Assembly (NCBI RefSeq): GCF_009176545.1
Contig: NZ_VTOJ01000002.1
Span: forward strand, 1,488,001 to 1,552,000
Direction of reading: 5' to 3'
Length of the DNA: 64,000 bases
Source of the DNA: Salinigranum salinum
Lineage (GTDB): Archaea; Halobacteriota; Halobacteria; Halobacteriales; Haloferacaceae
Positions 16,335 through 25,131 of this stretch are shown piece by piece; positions within the stretch are counted from its first letter, which is position 1, and each line of letters starts with the position of its first letter. Made by a program: the position numbers and the translations under genes. Under the pieces are notes generated by a model. It saw nothing but the letters and a program-made list of their open reading frames with translations. It searched no databases and was not told where the DNA came from.

Positions 16335-18017
16335 TTAGCGTCGACCGCTGCGTGCCGCGAGCAGCGACACGACCAGAGCCACGACCGCCACCACCGGACC
16401 GAAGCCGGGGAACTCGGTCCCCGTCGTCGTGGGTGGCGCGGTCGTCGGCTGCGGTGTCGACGTCGTGCGCGCCGTCTGCTCCGCCGTCGTCGACGGGGCG
16501 GTCGTCGACGGCTCCGGGGTCGCCGTCGGCGTCGCAGTGACGGCCCGTGCGGCCTCGGTCTCGGGGACGGCGACGACGAACGACGACGCGCCGGGTGCGG
16601 TGGCCTCGTAGACGACCGAACCGTTCGCCGACGCGACGACCCGCGTGTCGAGTGCGGTCCACGCCGTCCCGTCGTGCCGGTACAGCGTGACGTTCTCCGC
16701 GGTGGCGTCCCGGGCGGCCAGCGTGCGCTCGTCTACCGAGAAACGGACGCGGAGCCGCTCGACGTCCTCGTCGGCGAGACCGTTACTCTCCAGTGAGAAC
16801 CGGGTGAGAGCGTACGTACCGTTCAGCGATGTCGGAGCATCGGCCGCCGTCGGATACCGGAGGTCGATCGTGAACGAGGGGTTTACCGTCGCCAGTGAGA
16901 CGTTTACCCGCTGGAGGGTCGTCGTCGCGTTCGGACGGTCGGGGACCGCGAAACTCACCTGGTCGTCGCGTCCGAGGTTGCGCGCTTCGAGGCGGACGCT
17001 CCCGTCGGCGAGAGTCGTGGCCCGGACCTGTTTCGCCCCGTCGAGGTCGTCGTCGCTGTCGAGTCGGCTCCGGATCTCCTCGCGGTAGGCCTCCGGGTGG
17101 ACCGCCTTCACGAGATCGAGTACGGCGTCGACGACCCGTGGCGCCGGCTGTGAGATCTCGTTGGCGTCGAGAACGACCGCGTTGCCCTCCCGGGCGGCCG
17201 TCGTCTCGGTGAACGCGTCGTTCGGGCCTGCGGGCACGCGCGCCTCGTCGTACTCGTCGCCGTTGAGGACGAACCACTCGGGATCCTCGGCGACGACCGT
17301 CTCGGCGCTGACGAGGAAGTAGCCGCTCGACTGGGTCGCGTTCGCCTCGCCCGCCGCGGCCATGTTGTCGACGCCACCGGCGGTGACGATCTCGTCGACG
17401 AACGTGTCCGCGCCGGCGGTGAAGCCGAAGAAGTAGTACAGACCACGGGGCCGTTCCTCGTCGGCCAGCGCGTCGCTCACGATGTCGAGCTGGGTCTCCA
17501 TCGTGTCGGCCGTCTCGTCGGCGGACTCACACGAGCCGACGAGGTCGCCCGTGAGGCGCGTTTTCTCGACCACGTCGTCGATGGTCTCGGCCCCCTCGAA
17601 GACGTAGACGGTCAACCCCGCCTCCCGCAACGTGTCGACCTGCACCGAGTACCGATAGGCGTTCGGGACGAGGACGAGGTCCGGGTCGGCCGCGATGGTT
17701 CGCTCCGTCACCGCCGACGCCTCGAAGAACGGGTTGCCGAGCTGTGTCTTCTCGCCGGCACCGGGGAGGTAGTCGGCGTTCGCCGTGACGCCGACCACCC
17801 GATCCCACGCGTCGATCTCGTAGAGGGTCTGTGCGGCGCTCGGTCCGAGGGTGACGACCCGCCCGGGCCGCTCGGTCACCGTCACGGAGGTGCCCGTCGC
17901 GTCGGTCGACGTGACCGGAGACGGACACTCCTCCGCGGCGTGGACGGGAGCGACACCGGCAGGAAACAGTGCCACGACGAGGAGAAGCGCGAGGAGGACG
18001 CGCCAGTTCGTGCTCAT
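16335..18017 (-). CDS. BtuF-like ABC-transporter substrate-binding protein with PGF-CTERM anchor
   Basis: A 560-residue exported binding protein. The signal peptide (MSTNWRVLLALLLVVALFPAG) is followed by a periplasmic-binding-protein fold of the BtuF/FhuD class. Features include RVVTLGPSAAQTLYEI, VVGVTANADYLPGA, ADPDLVLVPNAYRY and TAGGVDNMA, all typical of cobalamin, haem or siderophore-binding subunits. After about residue 330 comes a beta-rich domain, a Thr/Pro-rich stalk and PGFGPVVAVVALVVSLLAA with a basic end, a PGF-CTERM signal. It thus combines ligand capture with archaeosortase anchoring instead of a lipobox. No permease or ATPase gene is next to it. The ligand is not identifiable from sequence. 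Confidence 0.85.
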   Translation of the reverse strand: MSTNWRVLLALLLVVALFPAGVAPVHAAEECPSPVTSTDATGTSVTVTERPGRVVTLGPSAAQTLYEIDAWDRVVGVTANADYLPGAGEKTQLGNPFFEASAVTERTIAADPDLVLVPNAYRYSVQVDTLREAGLTVYVFEGAETIDDVVEKTRLTGDLVGSCESADETADTMETQLDIVSDALADEERPRGLYYFFGFTAGADTFVDEIVTAGGVDNMAAAGEANATQSSGYFLVSAETVVAEDPEWFVLNGDEYDEARVPAGPNDAFTETTAAREGNAVVLDANEISQPAPRVVDAVLDLVKAVHPEAYREEIRSRLDSDDDLDGAKQVRATTLADGSVRLEARNLGRDDQVSFAVPDRPNATTTLQRVNVSLATVNPSFTIDLRYPTAADAPTSLNGTYALTRFSLESNGLADEDVERLRVRFSVDERTLAARDATAENVTLYRHDGTAWTALDTRVVASANGSVVYEATAPGASSFVVAVPETEAARAVTATPTATPEPSTTAPSTTAEQTARTTSTPQPTTAPPTTTGTEFPGFGPVVAVVALVVSLLAARSGRR

Positions 18018-18033
18018 GTCTCGGCCCACGAGA

Positions 18034-18056
18034 TAACACAATAAGAATTTACCTAA
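18034..18056 (-). promoter_or_regulatory. Promoter region of the BtuF-like gene
   Basis: The minus strand has the AT-rich run TTAGGTAAATTCTTATTG 18-39 nt before the ATG at 18017, the usual TATA position. TTAGGTAAA (18048-18056) looks like a half-site of DtxR/IdeR-type metal regulators, which would suit iron control, but a single half-site is weak evidence. Confidence 0.4.
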
Positions 18057-18215
18057 TACAAGTGGAGTTACCTTTCGGCCCCGAGCAGTCGCGCATCCGA
18101 AACGGAGTCACGGCCGACCGAGAGAGGCGAAAAGCGCTGTCCGTGGACGAAAGCAGGGACGAGCGGTGAGTCGGAGCGGCCAATCGGACCGAGGGAAGAG
18201 TGGCCGAGACCGGTG

Positions 18216-20282
18216 TCAGCGCTGCCGGGCGACGACGAGCGCCGCGGCGAGCAGCGCCACCAGCGCGACGACGACACCGAAGCCCGGGAGCGACGTCGAG
18301 CTCGTCCCGGTCGGCTCGTCGGTTTCGCCGTCCATCTCCGTCTCAGTCCCGTCGGTCGTCTCAGTCTCGTCGGTCGTCTCCGTCTCGTCGGCCATCTCGG
18401 TCTCCGTGCCCATCTCCGTCTCGTCGGCCATCTCGGTCTCCGTGTTCATCTCGTCGGACGACTCGGAGTCCATCCCGTCGGTGGAGACGTTCACCCCCGC
18501 GGCTGCGACGACGGGACCGTTCGCCGTGTAGGGACCGTCATCGGCACCCGAGGAGGTGACGAAGTCGTACCGTTCGTCGCCGTCGGTGTCGCGGTGCGGC
18601 ATCGCGATGGCGGTGCCCGACTCCTCGTACGGTTCGTCGAGCGTCACCTCGACGTCAGTGTGGGTGCCGGGACCGAGGTACGCGGAGGTGCCGCGGACGC
18701 TCTCGAAGACGTCGCCGTCCTGGAGGCTGCCGTCGTGGACCGTCACGAAGCCGCCGTCGGCGAGCGTCACCGAGTCGACGACGACCGTCTCGCCGCCGGA
18801 CTGGTCGGAGATCGTCGCCGAGGCCGTGACGGTCACGTCTGCGCTGTCGACGACCGCGCCACCATCAGCCGTGTACGGACCGTCGGCCTCGGGGAACTCG
18901 TACATCTCGTCGCCGTCGGTGTCGCGGTGGGCCATCGGGACGAGGACCTGTGACTCGTTCGCGGGCGTGTCGAGCGTCACCTGCACGTCCTCGTGGACGC
19001 CGGGCTCGAGGTACGCCGAAGCGCCGAGGACGGAGCCCTCGACCTGGCCGGCGAAGAGGCTCGCGTCGTGGACCACGACGAAGCCGCCCTCGTTGAGGTC
19101 GACACGGTCGACCGTCACCGTGTGGCCGTCGGAGGCCTGCGCGGCCATGTCGACGGACGCGGAGACGGCAACGTCGCCGGCATCGACGACCGCGCCGCCG
19201 TCAGCCGTGTACGACCCGTCGGCGTCCGGGAACTCGTACATCTGGTCGTCGTCGGTGTCGCGGTGCGTCATCGCCGTCAGTTCCTCGTCGGCGTCGAGCG
19301 GGTCGTCGAGCGTGACGACGACGTTCCGGTGCAGCCCCGGTTCGAGGTACGCCGAGGAGCCGACCACGGATTCGACCGCCTGGCCGTCGGCGAGTCGGGA
19401 GTCGTGAAGCACGACGAACCCGCCGTCAGGGAGGTACGCGCTGTCGACGACGGCCGTGTTACCGCCCGACGACTGCGCCGGGAACGACACCGTCGACGTC
19501 GAAGAGATAGTCACTGCGGCGGTGTCCACGACCGCGCTCCCGTCAGCCGTGAACGGTCCGTCGGCATCGGGGAAGTCGTACTGTTCGTTGCCGTTGGTGT
19601 CACGGTGGGCCATCGGGACGACCGTCTCGTTCTCGATCGAGGTGTCGAGTGCGACCCTGACGTTCTCGTGGACACCGGGCTCGAGGTAGTCGGAGACGCC
19701 GGCGACGCTGCCGACCGCGTCACCCTCATCGAGGAGGCTCTGGTCGTGGACGACGACGAAGCCCGGCGCGGAGAGTTCGACCCGGTCGACGACGACCGAC
19801 TCGCCACTCGAACGCTGGGCGGACGCCGAAATCGTCGCGCTCGCGGTCACCTCCGCGCTGTCGACGACCGCGCTCCCGTCGGCCGTGTACGGACCGTCCG
19901 CGGCCCCACCGGCGGAGACGAACTCGTAGATTCTGTTACCGTTGGTGTCGCGGTGCGGCATGGCGACGAGCGTCGTGTCTTCGGAGATCGGGTCGTCGAG
20001 ACGCACCGTGACGTTCTCGTGCGTCCCCGGTTCGAGGTACGCCGACGAGCCGACGACGCTCGCGAGCACGGCACCGTCGTTCAGCGAGGCGTCGTGGAGC
20101 GTGACGAAACCGCCGTCGGGGAGCGTCACCGAATCGACGGTGACGGTGTGTCCTCCCGAGGGCTGCGCCGAGAGTGAAACTGTCGCGCTGTTCGACTGCT
20201 GTGCGCCGGCCACACCCGCCCCCGCCACGAGGGAGCAGAGCGTGACCAGCGCCAGTGCCACTGCCAGTATGGAACGTGACAT
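18216..20282 (-). CDS. Surface protein with five tandem repeat domains and PGF-CTERM anchor
   Basis: A 688-residue exported protein. Signal peptide MSRSILAVALALVTLCSLVAG is followed by five consecutive domains of about 110 residues, spanning roughly residues 28-590. Each has VVDxVxLxxGGFVxxHD, SAYLEPGxHxNV, PMxHRDTxGxxxYxF and DGPYTADGxAVVD. I recall this unit as DUF7282, known from haloarchaea, with no known function. The His-Arg-Asp triplet and DTDGDExYDF acidic loop (Ca2+-like) recur in all five. An extremely Glu/Thr-rich stalk (ETEMADETEM type repeats) leads to PGFGVVVALVALLAAAL and a basic tail: PGF-CTERM. It probably forms an elongated, acidic, Ca2+-stabilised rod on the cell surface. 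Expansion by domain duplication is evident. Confidence 0.8.
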   Translation of the reverse strand: MSRSILAVALALVTLCSLVAGAGVAGAQQSNSATVSLSAQPSGGHTVTVDSVTLPDGGFVTLHDASLNDGAVLASVVGSSAYLEPGTHENVTVRLDDPISEDTTLVAMPHRDTNGNRIYEFVSAGGAADGPYTADGSAVVDSAEVTASATISASAQRSSGESVVVDRVELSAPGFVVVHDQSLLDEGDAVGSVAGVSDYLEPGVHENVRVALDTSIENETVVPMAHRDTNGNEQYDFPDADGPFTADGSAVVDTAAVTISSTSTVSFPAQSSGGNTAVVDSAYLPDGGFVVLHDSRLADGQAVESVVGSSAYLEPGLHRNVVVTLDDPLDADEELTAMTHRDTDDDQMYEFPDADGSYTADGGAVVDAGDVAVSASVDMAAQASDGHTVTVDRVDLNEGGFVVVHDASLFAGQVEGSVLGASAYLEPGVHEDVQVTLDTPANESQVLVPMAHRDTDGDEMYEFPEADGPYTADGGAVVDSADVTVTASATISDQSGGETVVVDSVTLADGGFVTVHDGSLQDGDVFESVRGTSAYLGPGTHTDVEVTLDEPYEESGTAIAMPHRDTDGDERYDFVTSSGADDGPYTANGPVVAAAGVNVSTDGMDSESSDEMNTETEMADETEMGTETEMADETETTDETETTDGTETEMDGETDEPTGTSSTSLPGFGVVVALVALLAAALVVARQR

Positions 20283-20300
20283 ACACCGAGCGGCGGTCGA

Positions 20301-20308
20301 TATATAAA
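20301..20308 (-). promoter_or_regulatory. TATA box of the five-repeat surface protein gene
   Basis: Minus-strand TTTATATA about 23 nt before the ATG at 20282. The surrounding gap up to the tRNA gene (20283-20582, 300 bp) otherwise shows no gene or repeat I can support. Confidence 0.65.
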
Positions 20309-20582
20309 AGAGGATTTTCCGAACTGTGGCCACGAACTCCCCGGAGTGTCACCACGAATGTCACCCAAATTCGGGCCGGGTTGGGAGAGTGCGTGGATCA
20401 AGAACGCCGGGGGTGATCGGGAACGGGACCAGAGCCGTGACCGTGAGTGAGGCGACGAACCACGGGAGTCGAACACGGCCGGATGGAGACGCACCGCTCG
20501 GGAGAAGTGTCGAAGCGAGATTGGGTGGCTGGGGAGTTGTCCCCACCAATCTCCCGTGGCCGGAAAGCCACAGGGGTGGAGG

Positions 20583-20656
20583 TGGGCCAACGCGGATTTG
20601 AACCGCGGACCTCCCGGTTATCAGCCGAGCGCTCAACCTGACTGAGCTATTGGCCC
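20583..20656 (-). tRNA. tRNA-Ile (anticodon GAU)
   Basis: A 74-nt cloverleaf read on the minus strand. The acceptor stem GGGCCAA pairs with TTGGCCC (discriminator A). The D-stem is GCTC/GAGC, the anticodon stem CTCGG/CCGGG (one G-U type pair) with loop CTGATAA, giving anticodon GAU. The T-stem is CGCGG/CCGCG with loop TTCAAAT. There is no intron and CCA is not encoded. It reads the Ile codons AUC and AUU. No sign of an integrated element flanks it. Confidence 0.95.
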
Positions 20657-20690
20657 AGGTGAGCGCATTCAGTCGTTGCTCGCTGGTTCG

Positions 20691-20698
20691 TTTAAGAG
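20691..20698 (-). promoter_or_regulatory. TATA box of tRNA-Ile
   Basis: Minus-strand CTCTTAAA about 38 nt upstream of the mature tRNA 5' end, consistent with a short 5' leader removed by RNase P. Confidence 0.5.
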
Positions 20699-20725
20699 TT
20701 TCCTTTCAGCACCACTGCGACGCCG

Positions 20726-21274
20726 TCACCGCCTGTCGTCGTCCACGGTGCCGCCGTCGACGTCGACGTAGTCGCTGGATCCCGGCCCGGACCCACCGCC
20801 GGATTCCGACCCACCGCTGGATCCCGACGGTCCGCCTCCGAACTCCTCCTGCGGGAAGCCGGCGGTCCAGACGTTTCCGGAGACGAAGCCCTCCATTCGC
20901 CGGTCGAGGTACGGTTTGACGACGACGCGCTTGAGGACCTCGCGGATCGGGTAGCGCGTGAGCGGCACTGCGAGCAGGAACCCGATGGTGTCGGTCACGA
21001 GCCCCGGCGTGAGGAGGAACGCGCCGGCGACGAGGAGCAGACCCCCGTCCATGACCTGGTTCGTCGGGAGTTGCCCGGTTTCGACCTTCTGCTGGAGCGC
21101 CCGGAGCGTGTGGCGGCCCTCGGCGCGGACGAGCAGCATCCCGACGAGCCCCGTCAGGACGACGAGCGCGACGGTGGCCTGCCAGCCGATGAAGTCCGAG
21201 ACGACCACGAGGAGCAGCGCGTCCGCCAGCGGGATGAGGAGCAGGGACGCGAGGATCCAGCGCGTGCGCGGCAT
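20726..21274 (-). CDS. FxsA-family membrane protein
   Basis: A 182-residue protein of the FxsA family. Hydrophobic helices occur near residues 8-28, 32-50 and 75-100. The family signature includes the cytoplasmic segment VRAEGRHTLRALQQKVETGQ and the LLLVAGAFLLTPGLVTDTIG helix, matching known FxsA proteins well. The C-terminus (residues 145-182) is a Gly/Ser-rich acidic tail not found in the bacterial protein. In E. coli FxsA modulates phage exclusion by F plasmid; its normal function is unknown. It lies close behind the tRNA gene on the same strand and should have its own promoter. Confidence 0.85.
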   Translation of the reverse strand: MPRTRWILASLLLIPLADALLLVVVSDFIGWQATVALVVLTGLVGMLLVRAEGRHTLRALQQKVETGQLPTNQVMDGGLLLVAGAFLLTPGLVTDTIGFLLAVPLTRYPIREVLKRVVVKPYLDRRMEGFVSGNVWTAGFPQEEFGGGPSGSSGGSESGGGSGPGSSDYVDVDGGTVDDDRR

Positions 21275-21369
21275 GGGCTCGGATTACCGACGCGCACCCA
21301 TAGCCTTTCTGCACTGGTCTCGACGGGAGCCTCTGCGGGGGGAATCGACGAGTGACGGGTACGGTGGGG

Positions 21370-22233
21370 TCACAGCGGCTCGCTCGGGAGGTCGAACGGC
21401 GGGGGCTGGCTCCCGTCGACGTCGGTGAAGCCGTACTCGCGGGCGAGGTCGCCGACGCGGTAGACACCGCCCGACCTCTCCCCCACGGCGGAGTCCGCAG
21501 CGAGCGCGACCACCGCCCGACCCGTGTACAGCGGCGACTCCGTCTCCGCAAGCGTGTCGGCGTCGTCGCCGACGGCGTCGAGCACACGTTCCGTCCGCGT
21601 GAACCCCGGCTGGACGGCGACCGCGGCGACGGGGGCGTCGCGGAGTTCGTGCGCCATCACGCGCGTCAGCCGCTCGGTGGCGGTCTTCGAGACGTCGTAC
21701 GGGACGTTCCCCCGGTAGCGGTCGCCGTGACCCGCCGAGACCGTGACGACGAGCCCGCCGCCCGCGGCGAGCATGCGCGGGACGGCGAGACGCGAGGCTG
21801 TAAAGTGCGCGCGGACACCCGCGTCGAACATCCGGTCCCACGTCTCGACCGACTGCTCCCAGAAGGGGTCGTCGAAGCCCGCGCCGTACCCCTCGTAGCC
21901 GCCCCAGACGTTGTTGACGAGGAGGTCCAGCCCACCCGGTTCGTCGGCGGCCCGCTCGGACGCGAAGTCCCGGTCGATCCGGTCGAACAGCGCCGCGACC
22001 GCCTCGTCGTCGGTGTGGTCGCACTGAACGGCGATCCCCCGGCCGCCGCGATCGGTGACGGCCGCGGCGGTGTCGTCGACGGTCCCCGGGAGGCCGTCCG
22101 TCCGGTCGGCGGCGACGCTCCGGCCGGTGACGTAGACCGTCGCACCGGCGTCGCCGAGTGCGAGGGCGATCCCGCGGCCGATACCGCGAGAGGCACCGGT
22201 GACGAGGGCGGTGGTGTCGGAGAGTGTGGACAT
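21370..22233 (-). CDS. Short-chain dehydrogenase/reductase
   Basis: A 287-residue Rossmann-fold oxidoreductase of the classical SDR family. The NAD(P)-binding motif TGASRGIG is at residues 12-19, NNVWGG replaces the usual NNAG, and the catalytic Ser (TVSAGHGD) and YDVSK (Tyr-x-x-x-Lys) are in place, so it should be active. Asp and Arg after beta-2 (VTGRSVAADR) suggest a preference for NADP(H). The substrate is unknown. The start ATG 22233 gives the usual short N-terminus before the glycine motif. It is divergent from the DUF255 gene, with a 247-bp gap. Confidence 0.85.
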   Translation of the reverse strand: MSTLSDTTALVTGASRGIGRGIALALGDAGATVYVTGRSVAADRTDGLPGTVDDTAAAVTDRGGRGIAVQCDHTDDEAVAALFDRIDRDFASERAADEPGGLDLLVNNVWGGYEGYGAGFDDPFWEQSVETWDRMFDAGVRAHFTASRLAVPRMLAAGGGLVVTVSAGHGDRYRGNVPYDVSKTATERLTRVMAHELRDAPVAAVAVQPGFTRTERVLDAVGDDADTLAETESPLYTGRAVVALAADSAVGERSGGVYRVGDLAREYGFTDVDGSQPPPFDLPSEPL

Positions 22234-22451
22234 CCGCTCAGGACGTTCGCGAGGCGAGGACGAGAGCGTTGCGACCGCGAGATCCGAGCGGACAAATCGG
22301 GTGAGAGTGCGACGAGTCGCGATCCGTCGGACGGAGACGCCCCGGACGTCGCCGTCTCGGAGACGGTCGTCCGGTGTGAACCGTCGCGTGGACCGATTTC
22401 CTCTGCTGGTCGCCGCCGGTCGACCGGAGGAACGGGGCGAATCCCGAGGGG

Positions 22452-22458
22452 CTTTACC
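22452..22458 (+). promoter_or_regulatory. TATA-like element of the DUF255 gene
   Basis: CTTTACC lies 26 nt before the ATG at 22481. It supports the chosen start and a leaderless transcript. Confidence 0.5.
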
Positions 22459-22480
22459 CCTCCACCGCCCAGCCGCGACC

Positions 22481-24160
22481 ATGGACGACGAGGGCGTAGA
22501 CCCCGGCGACGACGCGAACCCCGACGAGGACGCGAACGCGGCGGGTGGCGAGCGCGACGAGCCACGAGTCGGCGTCGACTGGCGCGACTGGGGAGCCGAC
22601 GCGTTCGCCGAGGCACGCGACCGCGACGCCCCGCTCTTGCTGTCGTTGACCGCGACGTGGTGTAGCGCCTGTCACGAGATGGACCGCGAGACGTTCGCGG
22701 ATCCCAGAGTGGCGGCGGTCGTCGGGGACAGCTACGTCCCCGTACGCGTCGACGTCGACCGCCACCCTCGGGTGAGAGAACGGTACAACATGGGCGGGTT
22801 CCCGTCGACCGTGTTCTGTACGCCGACCGGCGAGGTGCTCACGGGCGCGACGTATCTCGGTCCCGACGGCATGAAGTCGGTGCTCGACCGGGTCCGCGAC
22901 ACCTGGGTCGAACACGGCGACAGCGCGGGGACCGTCCCCCGGGCGCTCGCGGGCGATCCGACGCCGGCGGGCGAGGTGACGTCGGCCATCGAAGAACACC
23001 TCGCGGGACAACTGGAGGCACAGTACGACCACGAGTTCGGCGGCTGGGGGACGGACGCCAAGTTCCCGCTTCCCCGGACCATCGAGTTCGCCCTCAAGCG
23101 CGAACGGAACCAGGCGCTGACGACGCTCGACGTGGTCGAACGCAACCTCTTCGATCCGGTCGACGGTGGCTTCTTCCGCTACGCCGGGTCGCGCGACTGG
23201 GGCGACGTCGAACGCGAGAAACGGCTCGCGACGAACGCGGCGCTCGTCCGCGCGTTCGCCAACGGCTACCTCTACACGGGCGACGAACGGTACCGGCAGA
23301 CGGCGTCGGCGACGGTCGACTTCCTCACCGACGACCTCTGGACGGGCCGGGCGGTCGGTGGGAGCCTCGGTCCCGCCGACGAGTCGGGCTACTACACGCT
23401 CTCGGCGGACGAACGACGCGAGGCGGCCCCGCCCCGCCGCGATCTGACCGAGTACGCCGGCGACAACGGACTCGCAGCCGAGGCGTTCCTGACGCTCGCC
23501 GCGTACACCGACGACGACGGGGCCAGAGCGGCCGCCGAACGGATCCTCGACTTCCTGCGCACGGAACTGATCCACGACGGCGTCGTGACCCGCTACCGGA
23601 CGGGCGACGAGCGCGGCGAACGCGGCCTCCTCGAGGACCACGCACGGGTCGCAGCCGCCTTCTGTCGCGCAGAGCAGGTGCTCGGCGAGGGTGTCGAGAC
23701 GGCGTGCGCCGTCGTCGACCACGCGGTCGAGACGCTCCACGACGACGGCTCCTTCCGCGACGGTCCCCGGGACGGTGCGGGACTGCTCGACCACCCGCTG
23801 CGCCCCATCGACGGCAACGTCGAACTCGCGGAGACCTGCCTCGACCTGGCTGCGCTCACCGATGACGAGACCTACCGCGACGTGGCCCACGAGACCGTCG
23901 CGGCCTTCGCGGGCGCGGCCGACCGGTTCGGCGTCCAGGTCGCCGGCTACGGGTCGGTCGCGGCCCGCCTCTGCCGACCGGACCTCGTCATCGACGTCCC
24001 CGAGGGTGACGACCTCCACCGCGCGGCGCTCCGGGTGGCCGATCACGAGCGCGTGATCGTCCCCGGCGAACGATCCGACGCACGCGTCCGCGTCGGTGAC
24101 GAACGTCGGACGGCGACGACCCCCGACGAACTGATGACAAAAGTATCTGAAATCAGTTAG
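22481..24160 (+). CDS. Thioredoxin-fold DUF255 protein (spermatogenesis-associated protein 20 family)
   Basis: A 559-residue cytoplasmic protein. The first 30 residues are an acidic, disordered tail. Residues 32-150 form a thioredoxin fold with the active-site-like TATWCSACHEM (Cys61, Cys64), YNMGGFPSTVFCTPTG and conserved loops of the YyaL/DUF255 family. The rest is an alpha/alpha six-hairpin glycosidase-like toroid (LPRTIEFALKRE, GGFFRYAGSRDWGDVEREK, LLEDHARVAAAF). Family members are usually nearer 650-700 residues, so this version has lost segments in the second half. The function is unknown; fusion of a thiol-redox site to a glycan-binding-type barrel is characteristic. Confidence 0.85.
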   Translation: MDDEGVDPGDDANPDEDANAAGGERDEPRVGVDWRDWGADAFAEARDRDAPLLLSLTATWCSACHEMDRETFADPRVAAVVGDSYVPVRVDVDRHPRVRERYNMGGFPSTVFCTPTGEVLTGATYLGPDGMKSVLDRVRDTWVEHGDSAGTVPRALAGDPTPAGEVTSAIEEHLAGQLEAQYDHEFGGWGTDAKFPLPRTIEFALKRERNQALTTLDVVERNLFDPVDGGFFRYAGSRDWGDVEREKRLATNAALVRAFANGYLYTGDERYRQTASATVDFLTDDLWTGRAVGGSLGPADESGYYTLSADERREAAPPRRDLTEYAGDNGLAAEAFLTLAAYTDDDGARAAAERILDFLRTELIHDGVVTRYRTGDERGERGLLEDHARVAAAFCRAEQVLGEGVETACAVVDHAVETLHDDGSFRDGPRDGAGLLDHPLRPIDGNVELAETCLDLAALTDDETYRDVAHETVAAFAGAADRFGVQVAGYGSVAARLCRPDLVIDVPEGDDLHRAALRVADHERVIVPGERSDARVRVGDERRTATTPDELMTKVSEIS

Positions 24161-24225
24161 CTAGTGACGAACCAACTGACTGTCGAGCGAGAATTCGACC
24201 TACTGAGCGCGGGAACCGTCGCGAT

Positions 24226-24250
24226 GCGTTTATGTCTAACGCAGGAGGTG
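24226..24250 (+). promoter_or_regulatory. TATA box and strong Shine-Dalgarno of the TrmB-like gene
   Basis: CGTTTATGTC (24226-24235) is centred about 27 nt before the ATG, a spacing that implies a leaderless transcript. Yet GGAGGTG (24244-24250) sits 7 nt before the ATG, an unusually good ribosome-binding site for this group. Both support the ATG at 24258. Confidence 0.55.
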
Positions 24251-24257
24251 AAAGGGT

Positions 24258-25061
24258 ATGGCGACGCTGCGCGACCTGGGCCTGTCGGAGTACGAGGCCC
24301 GCTGCTATCGCGTTCTACTCGAACACGGTCCGGCGACCGCGAAGGAGCTGTCGCGGGCGAGTGACGTCCCGATGGGGCGCGTCTACGACGTGCTCAACGG
24401 CCTCGAACGGTACGGTCTCGTACGGAGTCAGGCGGCGAGTCGTCCGAAGAAGTACCTCGGCGTCGAGCCCGAGACCGGGCTCGAACGGCTCCTCGCGGAC
24501 AAACAGGCGGAGCTCGAACGGAAGGCCCAGCAGTACGAGTCACTCGTCGAAGAGCTCTCGAAGGAACTCGGCGCGGACGAATCCACCGGCGAGGCGTTCT
24601 GGACCGCCGCCATCGGCCCCGAAGAGAGCGCCGACCTGCTCGCCGAGCGACTGACGGCCGCCGACGAGCGTCTGGTGATGGTTGCGGGGACGCCCTCACC
24701 ACGGTGCGGCGTCCGTCGGATGAGTCGGGTGGTCGTGGACCGGCTGAACGAGGCGCTCGAACGCGGTGTGCGCGTATCGTTGCTCCTGTCGCCGGAGCTG
24801 GTGGCATCGGTGCCCGAGCCGGTCTGGGACGACTGTCACGAACGCCTCGCCGGTCGCGAGGCGTTCGAGGTGCGGACGTCGACGACCGTCTCCGGGACGT
24901 TCAACCTCATCGACGACGTGGAGGTGTGTATCGACGTCCCGAACCCGCTGGAGCCGACGCAGACGCTTGCGACGATCGATCTCAAGGACCCAGCGTTCGC
25001 GTCGAACCTCCGCGAGACGTTCGAGGCGCGGTGGGCCGACGCCGAACCGCTGTCGAGCTGA
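24258..25061 (+). CDS. TrmB-like helix-turn-helix transcriptional regulator
   Basis: A 267-residue regulator. Residues 1-75 form the winged-helix domain of the TrmB family: LGLSEYEARCYRVLLEHG, then ASDVPMGRVYDVLNGLE as recognition helix and YGLVRSQ, with the KKYLGVEPE wing. Next comes a coiled coil (ADKQAELERKAQQYESLVEE) for dimerisation. The C-terminal 150 residues resemble the phospholipase-D-like sensor domain of the family, with FNLIDDVEVCIDVPN. Such proteins control sugar or cofactor metabolism; the inducer is not apparent. It is monocistronic, downstream of DUF255. Confidence 0.85.
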   Translation: MATLRDLGLSEYEARCYRVLLEHGPATAKELSRASDVPMGRVYDVLNGLERYGLVRSQAASRPKKYLGVEPETGLERLLADKQAELERKAQQYESLVEELSKELGADESTGEAFWTAAIGPEESADLLAERLTAADERLVMVAGTPSPRCGVRRMSRVVVDRLNEALERGVRVSLLLSPELVASVPEPVWDDCHERLAGREAFEVRTSTTVSGTFNLIDDVEVCIDVPNPLEPTQTLATIDLKDPAFASNLRETFEARWADAEPLSS

Positions 25062-25131
25062 GCGGACGGGTTACCGAACTGGAAGGCGAGTTATTGGACC
25101 GGACGGGAAGCGAAGAGCGCGAGCCGCCGGC

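Noticed and set aside
20583..20656. tRNA as an integration site for a mobile element
   Set aside because: No integrase, no repeated tRNA 3' end and no change in gene character were seen on either side.
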